NCBI GenBank assembly: GCA_003155705.1
Contig: PMEC01000142.1
Coordinates: 16,891-25,305, forward strand
Length of the DNA stretch: 8,415 nt
Direction: 5' to 3'
From: Bacteroidales bacterium
GTDB taxonomy: Bacteria; Bacteroidota; Bacteroidia; Bacteroidales; VadinHA17
Below the pieces are notes generated by a model, which saw only the letters and a program-made list of their open reading frames with translations, searched no databases and had not been told where the DNA came from. Positions 1 through 6,092 of this stretch are shown here, piece after piece. Made by a program: the position numbers and the translations under genes. Numbering within the stretch: the first letter of the stretch is position 1; every line of letters begins with the position of its first letter.

Positions 1-105
1 CCTGCCCAATGGAAAAGTGTTTTAAGCAGCATGGCCCCAAGAACAAGTATGTCGGCCTCAGAAGTATTGTTGGTTACCAAGTATCTTAGCAAAGGTCAAC
101 AGTAA
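1..105 (+). CDS. C-terminal fragment of a probable c-type cytochrome (5' end outside window)
   Basis: Frame 1 is open from the window edge to a TAA at 103-105 and gives 34 residues. The pattern is a Trp (residue 4), then a Met in the segment VLSSMAPRT, then an acidic residue and the ending VTKYLSK. This resembles the last two helices of a class I cytochrome c domain, where a Met is the distal haem ligand and the closing helix carries a Tyr-Leu pair. The CxxCH haem site would lie upstream and is not visible, so the assignment rests on a short tail only. If correct, the protein is periplasmic or membrane-attached and takes part in electron transfer. A 190-base spacer separates it from the next gene, so it probably belongs to a different transcription unit. 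Confidence 0.5.
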   Translation, partial: PAQWKSVLSSMAPRTSMSASEVLLVTKYLSKGQQ

Positions 106-192
106 TAGGGTACTAATGAAGATATCCGAAAAAATATAAAGCGCGTCTTCTTATTTATCTTTAAAAAATTCAATAAGTCGGTTTGTTTTATT

Positions 193-200
193 TACGTTTG
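193..200 (+). promoter_or_regulatory. Candidate Bacteroidota -7 element (distal)
   Basis: TACGTTTG fits the Bacteroidota sigma-ABfr -7 consensus TAnnTTTG exactly. No clear TTTG -33 partner is visible at the usual distance upstream. The spacer is AT-rich, so a chance match is possible. A start site from here would fall on or beside the left arm of the inverted repeat at 203-212. Confidence 0.22.
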
Positions 201-202
201 AT

Positions 203-255
203 TTGACTGATCTAATGATTCATTCAGTTGTTTTTTGTATATAATGATCAGTCAA
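203..255. repeat. Inverted repeat, 10-base perfect arms, with nested smaller dyads
   Basis: TTGACTGATC at 203-212 is the exact reverse complement of GATCAGTCAA at 246-255, with 33 bases between them. Inside this interval are a second dyad (ACTGA at 206-210 against TCAGT at 224-228) and the near-palindrome AATGATTCATT at 214-224. The right arm lies just upstream of the proximal -7 element at 262-269, and the left arm just downstream of the distal one at 193-200. Such placement suits a repressor or activator site, or a leader RNA that can fold in alternative ways. That reading is inference; only the symmetry is seen directly. Confidence 0.45.
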
Positions 256-261
256 TTGTAA

Positions 262-269
262 TATATTTG
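262..269 (+). promoter_or_regulatory. Candidate Bacteroidota -7 element (proximal) for the lipoprotein gene
   Basis: TATATTTG fits the TAnnTTTG consensus exactly. A TTTG at 234-237 could act as the -33 element, although the centre-to-centre spacing of about 30 bases is a few bases longer than usual. Transcription would start around 275, leaving a leader of about 20 bases before the ATG at 296. No Shine-Dalgarno is seen, which is common in this phylum. Confidence 0.4.
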
Positions 270-295
270 CATAGTCAATAAGTGATATGTAAAAT

Positions 296-667
296 ATGAA
301 GACAATCGGCATAATAATAATAGCGATCCTATTTGGCAGTTGTACTAAGAAAATCGAAGTGACATCGATTGATCAGATACCAGGTAAATGGAACTGGGAA
401 GCGACTTGTGGCGGATATATTGATACTTGTCTCTTATCTTCAAAATCAAGTTATGCTTCAATCGAGTTTACATCTGATGGCAATTATATTGAAAAACATA
501 ATGACACTATATATCTGCAGACAAATTATTCTGTAATTAAATATGATGTGAATTTTGGAACCTTGCTCCTTAATAATTCTAATATCAGCAGACCCGTTGC
601 AGTCGTGAACAACCGGCTAGTGATTTCCAGAGGTGATTTACAGGATAGCTACATGAAAGTCAAATAA
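296..667 (+). CDS. Small lipoprotein of unknown function, lipocalin-like
   Basis: This 123-residue protein starts with a short basic N-terminus, a hydrophobic run (residues 4-13) and a lipobox FGSC with Cys16 as the likely lipidation site. The +2 to +6 residues are TKKIE, with no acidic cluster of the Bacteroidota surface-export type, so a periplasm-facing anchor is more likely. The mature part begins with IPGKWNW (28-34), then has a beta-rich stretch with FTSDGNY (about 58-64) and alternating hydrophobic strands to the end. The G-x-W opening followed by F-x-x-D-G-x-Y is typical of small lipocalin-like Bacteroidota lipoproteins, which have no known enzymatic role. Cys38 and Cys45 flank a short turn and could form a disulphide. 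A promoter-like site and a dyad lie upstream. The gene ends 54 bases before the large phosphoesterase gene. Confidence 0.75.
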   Translation: MKTIGIIIIAILFGSCTKKIEVTSIDQIPGKWNWEATCGGYIDTCLLSSKSSYASIEFTSDGNYIEKHNDTIYLQTNYSVIKYDVNFGTLLLNNSNISRPVAVVNNRLVISRGDLQDSYMKVK

Positions 668-686
668 CTATCTGATAGCTGTTTTT
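666..686 (+). terminator. Weak candidate terminator after the lipoprotein gene
   Basis: AACTAT (666-671) and ATAGCT (675-680) can pair with one mismatch around a 3-base loop, and TTTTT follows at 682-686. The stem is short and AT-rich and overlaps the stop codon, so it may at most attenuate transcription into the next gene. No convincing promoter is seen between it and the ATG at 722. Confidence 0.2.
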
Positions 687-721
687 GACAAGAATATAAG
701 GCCTCACTCAAAGAAAATCAA

Positions 722-3529
722 ATGAAAAAGATTATTCTATCTCTGATTACCGGCATAGTGTTTTTAGGCTGTAGCAGCCAAAATAATTCTGAAAATAAGG
801 CATTCTGGATCATTTCAGCTCCCGCAGGTAAATTGTACACTGAAATTAATAAAAACGGAAACACAGTAATACCAAATGGCAGATTTATTACACCTGCCGG
901 TAAAAGCATTATAGTAGCTCCTCATCCATACGGGCTGACTTTGAGCAATGATGGAAATGTGGCCGTTACGGCAAACTCCGGGACTGATCCGTTATCAATA
1001 ACAATAATACGCAGAATCCTGTCAGACAACCCCGATGTGCAACAGGTTCCACCCGGGGCAGAAACAGACAAAGGAGTACTTTCTTCCGTATTTATGGGTT
1101 TGGCTATTTCACCTGATAATCAGATAATTTATGTAGCGGGAGGTCAGGAGAATAGAATTTATCTGTTCGATGTAAATACTGGTCAGTCAAAAGGCACTAT
1201 TAATTGTTCTTATGTTTCCGGCAAGGTAGATTATACTCATGGATACATAGGCGATCTGAAACTTTCAAAGGATGGCAAAACACTTTATGCAGTAGACCAG
1301 ATCGGGTTCCGGATGGTCATTGTAAATACTGAAACTAAATCACTTGTCCATTCAGTACCTGTAGGAAGATATCCGTTTGGAATATGTCTTTCCAAGGATG
1401 AAAAAAGAGCTTATGTAGCCAATGTAGGTATGTTTCAGTATTCTCCCATTACTTCAAATAAGGAAAGCGATTCAAAAGTAAAACTTATTGATTTTCCTGC
1501 ATTTGCCTTTGGTTCCAGGGAGATGAAAGAGGGTATAAAAAATGATACGATAAATGTACCCGGACTGGGTGATCCTAACGCAATAGAAGCATTTTCTGTT
1601 TTCTCGATAAATCTTGAAAATAAAAATAATCCTGAAGTTTGTTCCCGGGTAAAGACCGGTCATCTTGTCGGATCAATGGTTGAGGATATTCCAGCTGTTG
1701 GCGGATCCAGCCCCAACTCAATTGTAGCAACAGATGATTATGTTTTTGTCAGCAATGGAAACAACGATAATATTTCGGTCATCTCAGTTAAAAAAGATAC
1801 TGTTATTAATACAATTTATCTTAAACCAGACGAACGGATAAGACAGTTCAGAGGTGTAATTCCATTCGGATTGGCATTAAGTCCTGATCAGAGTAGATTG
1901 TACGTGGCTGAATCCGGAATAAATGCGATTGCAGTTATTGATGCAGTTAAACTCAAAGTACTGGGACATATCCCTGCAGGCTGGTTTCCATCGAAAGTTG
2001 AAGTTACCAGAGATGGGAAGAAACTGATAGTCGCAAATGCGAAGGGATACGGAAGCGGTCCAAATGCCGGTTCAGTATTTAATGACACCGGAGAAGGAAG
2101 CTATATAGGCGGATTGATGAAAGGAACAGTTGAGGTATTGGACATTCCAAAAGATAATCAGCTTAAAGAAATGACTGAAAAGGTTATTGCAAATAATTTC
2201 CAGTTCTTAAGATCCGATGATACTTCATTTTTTAAAAGGAAAGACAATCCTGTTCCTCTCTATCCCAAAATTAGGGAGAGCCCCATTAAGCATATTGTCT
2301 TCATCTCCAAGGAAAACAGAACATATGATGAAATATTTGGCGGGATCAGAAAAGGTGCCGGAGATTCAAGCATTGCACGCTATGGTGATAGAGCATCCTT
2401 TTCAAATAGAAAAAAGACAAAAAACGTTTCATCTTCAACTGTAATGCCCAACCATTTGGCGCTGGCTCATGAGTTTGCTATTTCAGATAATTTTTATGTC
2501 GATTCGGATGTATCTGCCGATGGTCATCGATGGTTAGTCAATACTTACCCGAATGAGTGGTGCGAGACCTGTACGGCAGCCAGTTACGGGGGAAATCGAA
2601 CATTCAGGGAAGATTCAAAAGCTCCTGGGGTTTATGGTATGAACGGAGCGGCTGGAGCGATCTATCCTGAAGATTATAATGAAGCCGGTTCAATGTGGGA
2701 TCACCTTGAGAGAAACAAAGCCAGTTACTATAATTTCGGCTTCAGCATAATGTTCGAACCGGCAGTATATGATGCTAAATTTAAATATACCGGCATTGAG
2801 CAGTTTGTAAATTTCCCCATGCCACAACCTCTCTATAACCGTACTTCAAGGGTCTATCCGACTTTCAATACATCCATACCTGATCAGTTCAGAATAGATC
2901 AGTTCATTAAAGAGTTTGATAAAAAATGGTTGCATGGAAAAGACACAATGCCTGATCTGATTGCTGTCATTATTCCGAACGATCATGGAGCCGGTGAAAG
3001 ACCTGATGCAGGTTATCCGTTCCGTGAGAGCTATATGGCTGACAATGATCTTGCAGTCGGAAGAATTGTAGAGTATCTTTCCCATTCACCTTATTGGAAA
3101 AATATGGCAATTTTTATAACTGAAGATGATGCACAAAATGGCGTAGATCATATAGATGCACATAGAAGTCTTTTAATGGTCGTATCTCCATGGGTTAAAA
3201 AAGATTATGTGAGTCATGTACATTATAGTTTTGGAAGTCTTTTCAAAACTTACTGGAATATCCTCGGATTGCCATATCTTAATCAGTATGATGCCGCAGC
3301 TAGTGATTTGTCTGACTTTTTTGCTGATGTGCCTGATTATAAACCATATAATGCATTGCCGGTGGATAATCGGGTATTTGATCCGCAGAAAGCACTGGAT
3401 CCCTTAAACGAAAAATTCAAGTGGAAGTCACTGCTTGAATCTCCTCAAATTGATAATGTAAAGGATATGATCCGTGAGAGTAAAGAAAAGGATGAATTCA
3501 GGCTGGAGAACAGGGAGAAAAAGAAATAA
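722..3529 (+). CDS. Lipoprotein with YncE-type beta-propeller fused to phosphoesterase (alkaline phosphatase superfamily)
   Basis: This 935-residue protein has a lipoprotein signal peptide (MKKIILSLITGIVFLGC, Cys17 lipidated) and so acts in the periplasm or at the outer membrane. Residues from about 30 to 480 form repeated propeller blades of the YVTN/YncE kind, for example FGICLSKDEKRAYVAN and FGLALSPDQSRLYVAE, each ending in an 'xYVA' strand. Residues from about 520 to 865 match the phosphoesterase family of phospholipase C and acid phosphatase AcpA. Visible motifs are ENRTYDEIFGG (from Glu531-Asn532), MPNHLALAHEF (from 575), SADGH (598-602), PNDHGAG, EDD (801-803) and DHIDAHR (809-815). 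In AcpA the corresponding Glu-Asn and Asp-Asp pairs bind the active-site metal; the exact nucleophile here is not assigned. The C-terminus is highly charged. The substrate is unknown; a phosphate ester or phospholipid headgroup is plausible. The same domain order recurs in annotated 'YncE/alkaline phosphatase' proteins, so the fusion looks natural rather than an assembly error. The next gene starts 28 bases later. Confidence 0.88.
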   Translation: MKKIILSLITGIVFLGCSSQNNSENKAFWIISAPAGKLYTEINKNGNTVIPNGRFITPAGKSIIVAPHPYGLTLSNDGNVAVTANSGTDPLSITIIRRILSDNPDVQQVPPGAETDKGVLSSVFMGLAISPDNQIIYVAGGQENRIYLFDVNTGQSKGTINCSYVSGKVDYTHGYIGDLKLSKDGKTLYAVDQIGFRMVIVNTETKSLVHSVPVGRYPFGICLSKDEKRAYVANVGMFQYSPITSNKESDSKVKLIDFPAFAFGSREMKEGIKNDTINVPGLGDPNAIEAFSVFSINLENKNNPEVCSRVKTGHLVGSMVEDIPAVGGSSPNSIVATDDYVFVSNGNNDNISVISVKKDTVINTIYLKPDERIRQFRGVIPFGLALSPDQSRLYVAESGINAIAVIDAVKLKVLGHIPAGWFPSKVEVTRDGKKLIVANAKGYGSGPNAGSVFNDTGEGSYIGGLMKGTVEVLDIPKDNQLKEMTEKVIANNFQFLRSDDTSFFKRKDNPVPLYPKIRESPIKHIVFISKENRTYDEIFGGIRKGAGDSSIARYGDRASFSNRKKTKNVSSSTVMPNHLALAHEFAISDNFYVDSDVSADGHRWLVNTYPNEWCETCTAASYGGNRTFREDSKAPGVYGMNGAAGAIYPEDYNEAGSMWDHLERNKASYYNFGFSIMFEPAVYDAKFKYTGIEQFVNFPMPQPLYNRTSRVYPTFNTSIPDQFRIDQFIKEFDKKWLHGKDTMPDLIAVIIPNDHGAGERPDAGYPFRESYMADNDLAVGRIVEYLSHSPYWKNMAIFITEDDAQNGVDHIDAHRSLLMVVSPWVKKDYVSHVHYSFGSLFKTYWNILGLPYLNQYDAAASDLSDFFADVPDYKPYNALPVDNRVFDPQKALDPLNEKFKWKSLLESPQIDNVKDMIRESKEKDEFRLENREKKK

Positions 3530-3557
3530 ATATTAAATTGCGATAAATAAGAACTTA

Positions 3558-4241
3558 ATGATAAATTTTGAAGCACTTTTCAGAATTTCTTACGGTTTGT
3601 ATATCGTAAGCTCAGGCGACAAAAATCATGGTAATGGGTTCATATCCAATACCGTATTCCAGGTTTCAGCTGAGCCAATTAAATTTGCCGCCTGCTGCAA
3701 TAAAAACAATTACACCGCTGAGTTTATTACTAAAACGGGCGTTTTTGCCGTATCCGTGCTGCATAAAGATACTTCTCCGGAACTCTTTGGCAGGTTCGGT
3801 TATAAAAGTGGGAAAGACATTGATAAGCTTGAAGGAATGAAGGTTATCTATGGTGAGACCGGGGTTCCGATCGTTTTAAATGATTGTATTGCGTTTGTGG
3901 AATGCAGGGTGGTACAGACAACTGATGTCGGAAGCCACCTGATCTTCATCGGCGAACTGGTACAATCTGAAATTATTGACGATTCACAGGAACCAATAAC
4001 TTATCTTTATTACAGACAGGTTAAAAAAGGAGTAGCACCGAAAAATGCTCCTACTTATATTGACAAATCCAGGTTTGAATCAGGCAAACAAAGTACTCCT
4101 GCAAAAAAATACAAATGCGGCGCCTGCGGGTATGTTTATGATGAATCAACAGAGATGATTAAATTTGCTGATCTTCCGACTGACTGGATATGTCCTGTCT
4201 GCGGCTCTGAAAAATCCGAGTTTTTTGAAATTGATAACTAA
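3558..4241 (+). CDS. hrb: Flavin reductase with C-terminal rubredoxin domain (high-molecular-weight rubredoxin type)
   Basis: This 227-residue cytoplasmic protein has two domains. Residues 1 to about 155 form the FMN-binding split barrel of the flavin reductase family. The opening [12 protein letters not shown], then [12 protein letters not shown] and 'FAACCNK', are typical, and they support the start at 3558. Residues from about 183 to 225 are a rubredoxin domain with iron ligands Cys187, Cys190, Cys212 and Cys215 (CGAC and CPVC). Only 21 residues separate the two Cys pairs, against 29 in Clostridium pasteurianum rubredoxin, so the loop is shortened as in some Desulfovibrio rubredoxins. The closest known architecture is Hrb of Moorella thermoacetica, an NAD(P)H:rubredoxin-type electron donor encoded with oxidative and nitrosative defence proteins. 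Rubrerythrin follows after 12 bases, which supports a role in feeding electrons to peroxide reduction. The symbol is given by architecture, not by a search. Confidence 0.87.
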   Translation: MINFEALFRISYGLYIVSSGDKNHGNGFISNTVFQVSAEPIKFAACCNKNNYTAEFITKTGVFAVSVLHKDTSPELFGRFGYKSGKDIDKLEGMKVIYGETGVPIVLNDCIAFVECRVVQTTDVGSHLIFIGELVQSEIIDDSQEPITYLYYRQVKKGVAPKNAPTYIDKSRFESGKQSTPAKKYKCGACGYVYDESTEMIKFADLPTDWICPVCGSEKSEFFEIDN

Positions 4242-4253
4242 ACCATTATAGCT

Positions 4254-4829
4254 ATGAAATCTTTGAAAGGAACAAAAACAGAACAGAACCTGCTGAAATC
4301 CTTTGCAGGTGAATCTCAGGCACGTAACCGCTATGATTTTTTTGCAAGTGTAGCAAAAAAAGAGGGCTTTGAACAAATTGCGGCAATTTTTTTGGAAACA
4401 TCCGGCCAGGAGAAAGAACATGCAAAACGATTCTTTAAATTTCTGGAAGGTGGTATGACAGAAATAACTGCAATGTATCCGGCAGGGAAAATAGGTACTA
4501 CTAAGGAAAATTTAAAAGCTGCCGCAGAAGGTGAACATGAAGAATGGACCGATTTATATCCTCATTTTGCTGAGGTAGCAAAAGAAGAAGGTTTTCCTGA
4601 AATTGCTACCGCATATAAAATGATAGCAAAAGTTGAAGCCGAACACGAACGCAGATATCTTAAACTTTTACAGAATGTTTCAGAAGATAAGGTCTTTATG
4701 AAAAATGGAAAAGTATGGTGGAAGTGCCTGAATTGCGGATATGTTTACGAATCTGAAAAAGCATTGGAAACCTGTCCTGCTTGTCTCCATCCAAAAGCTT
4801 TTATGCAGATAAGGGAAGAAAATTACTAG
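4254..4829 (+). CDS. rbr: Rubrerythrin
   Basis: This 191-residue protein is the same length as the Desulfovibrio vulgaris enzyme. Residues 1 to about 142 are a ferritin-like four-helix bundle with the expected di-iron ligands: Glu20 (in AGESQARNRY), Glu53 and His56 (QEKEH), Glu94 and Glu97 (EGEHEE), and Glu128 and His131 (EAEH). Residues from about 153 to the end form the rubredoxin domain with Cys158, Cys161, Cys174 and Cys177, followed by the HPKAFM ending usual for the family. All ligands are present, so an active enzyme is expected. Rubrerythrin reduces hydrogen peroxide to water in the cytoplasm of anaerobes, taking electrons from a rubredoxin or a flavoprotein donor. The upstream flavin reductase-rubredoxin gene, 12 bases away, is a likely donor. 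The next gene begins 13 bases downstream, so the three genes are probably co-transcribed. Confidence 0.95.
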   Translation: MKSLKGTKTEQNLLKSFAGESQARNRYDFFASVAKKEGFEQIAAIFLETSGQEKEHAKRFFKFLEGGMTEITAMYPAGKIGTTKENLKAAAEGEHEEWTDLYPHFAEVAKEEGFPEIATAYKMIAKVEAEHERRYLKLLQNVSEDKVFMKNGKVWWKCLNCGYVYESEKALETCPACLHPKAFMQIREENY

Positions 4830-4842
4830 TAAAAACAATTGC

Positions 4843-5352
4843 ATGAGAATAAAAATAGCATTAATCCTTGCATTATCAGGAATTTTGTCCGCTAGTTTCG
4901 GACAGACAAACGATTCATGGAATAAATGGAGCTGGTTGACCGGAGACTGGGTAGGTGAAGGTACCGGTCAGCCTGGAACGGGTGGCGGAACTTTTTCCTT
5001 CCGATTTGATCTTAATAATAAAATACTTGTTAGGAAAAGTCACTCCGAATATCCGGCAAGTGATAATAAGCCAAAAGTGATCCATGACGATCTGATGATA
5101 ATCTATCCCGATCTGACTGGGAATCCGGGAAAAGCAATCTACTTTGATAATGAAGGACATACAATCAATTATTCAATAACCTATTCAGAGAAATCTGTTG
5201 TTTTAACAAGCGAAAAATCGACCAATGCTCCTATCTTCAGGTTGACTTATACTTTGCTTGAAAATGGCATTGTAAATACAAAGTTCGAAATGTCCCAGGA
5301 TGGTGTGAAATTTATGGTCTATATCGAAGGGAAGAGTAAAAAACACATTTAA
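4843..5352 (+). CDS. Secreted beta-barrel-like protein of unknown function
   Basis: This 169-residue protein has a signal peptide (MRIKIALILALSGILSASFG, cleavage likely just after) and no lipobox or further membrane segment, so it is probably periplasmic or secreted. The mature part starts with WSWLTGDWVGEGTG (about residues 28-41), followed by a Gly-rich turn and alternating beta strands such as FSFRFDLNNKILVRK, AIYFDNEGHTINYSI and FRLTYTLL. It ends with FEMSQDGVKFMVYIEG. The W-x-x-G-x-W-x-G-E-G opening and the all-beta prediction resemble the broad lipocalin/nitrobindin-like and DUF1579-type barrels, which may bind a small hydrophobic ligand or haem. That similarity is by pattern only. No catalytic motif is seen. 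It follows rubrerythrin by 13 bases, so it may share that transcript, but a role in peroxide stress is not shown. Confidence 0.72.
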   Translation: MRIKIALILALSGILSASFGQTNDSWNKWSWLTGDWVGEGTGQPGTGGGTFSFRFDLNNKILVRKSHSEYPASDNKPKVIHDDLMIIYPDLTGNPGKAIYFDNEGHTINYSITYSEKSVVLTSEKSTNAPIFRLTYTLLENGIVNTKFEMSQDGVKFMVYIEGKSKKHI

Positions 5353-5431
5353 TAATAATCCATGACCTATTTAAAGATATAATAACCTCATATGTAACTA
5401 ATCTTAAAATATAATCCAGAAATAATAAACT
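5353..5431. other. 79-base spacer without a clear feature
   Basis: This AT-rich spacer between the barrel-like protein and the SGNH hydrolase is the longest gap in the plus-strand series after 296. I see no TAnnTTTG element and no stable hairpin with a T-run. It may still hold a promoter for the hydrolase and ABC genes, because the gap is much longer than those around it. Confidence 0.3.
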
Positions 5432-6085
5432 ATGAGATTAAGACTCATTCTAATAGTCTCGATCCTTTCATTTTCATGCATATTACATGCACAGGATCCT
5501 CGCAGATTTCAAAAAGAGATAGACACAATTGATCTTAAATATCATGACAAAATAGATAGCCATGATTTGATCCTTTTCACCGGTAGTTCAAGCATCAGGA
5601 GATGGAAGAATATTCAGGATTATTTTCCGGGAAAGAATATTATCAATACTGGATTTGGAGGTTCACAGTTGAGTGACCTGCTATATTACGCAGATTCTGT
5701 AATAATTAAATATAGACCTGTACAGGTGTTTATTTATGAAGGAGATAATGATATCGCAGCAGGTACAAAGGTAGAGGTTGTTATAAGTGAAGCAGATCTT
5801 CTTTTCAAAAAAATCAAGAAGGAAATTCCTAATGTACAAATAGTTATTATCTCAGTCAAACCCTCTGTTCTAAGATGGGGATTAAAGGATGAATATATCA
5901 AACTTAATGACATGTACAGGAAATTTACTCTGGAAAATAAGAATATAAAGTTTGTTGATGTCTGGACACCTTTACTAAATAAGGAAGGTTCTCCAAAAAA
6001 AGAAATATTCATTTCAGACAGTCTTCATATCAACAAGCTGGGTTACGATATCTGGGCAAGAGAAATAAGAAAATTTATAAAATAG
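5432..6085 (+). CDS. Secreted SGNH/GDSL-family hydrolase
   Basis: This 217-residue protein has a signal peptide ending near HAQ (residues 19-21). A Cys at 16 sits in a poor lipobox, so signal peptidase I cleavage is more likely. The SGNH blocks are all visible. Block I is TGSSSIRRW with Ser53 as the nucleophile, a GSSS variant of GDSL. Block II is GFGGSQ (74-79). Block III is GDND (104-107), whose Asn106 fits the oxyanion position. Block V is DSLH (196-199), giving Asp196 and His199. Such enzymes hydrolyse esters in lipids, acetylated sugars or similar substrates; this one acts outside the cytoplasm and its substrate cannot be read from the sequence. GSSS with 'GFGGS' and 'EGDND' resembles the PAF-acetylhydrolase-like branch. 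The ABC exporter ATPase gene starts 7 bases downstream, so co-transcription is likely. Confidence 0.88.
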   Translation: MRLRLILIVSILSFSCILHAQDPRRFQKEIDTIDLKYHDKIDSHDLILFTGSSSIRRWKNIQDYFPGKNIINTGFGGSQLSDLLYYADSVIIKYRPVQVFIYEGDNDIAAGTKVEVVISEADLLFKKIKKEIPNVQIVIISVKPSVLRWGLKDEYIKLNDMYRKFTLENKNIKFVDVWTPLLNKEGSPKKEIFISDSLHINKLGYDIWAREIRKFIK

Positions 6086-6092
6086 CTGGGCA

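Noticed and set aside
106..192. Possible terminator or small gene after the cytochrome fragment
   Set aside because: There is no stable GC stem with a T-run, and the only ATG-started frame (117) is seven codons long.
718..909. Minus-strand open frame opposite the start of the phosphoesterase gene
   Set aside because: It is fully covered by a strongly supported gene on the other strand, and its translation shows no domain or motif; it is a shadow frame.
2217..2444. Plus-strand 75-codon frame inside the phosphoesterase gene
   Set aside because: It overlaps the catalytic Glu-Asn motif region in another frame. The main frame is intact through this part, so there is no frameshift to explain.
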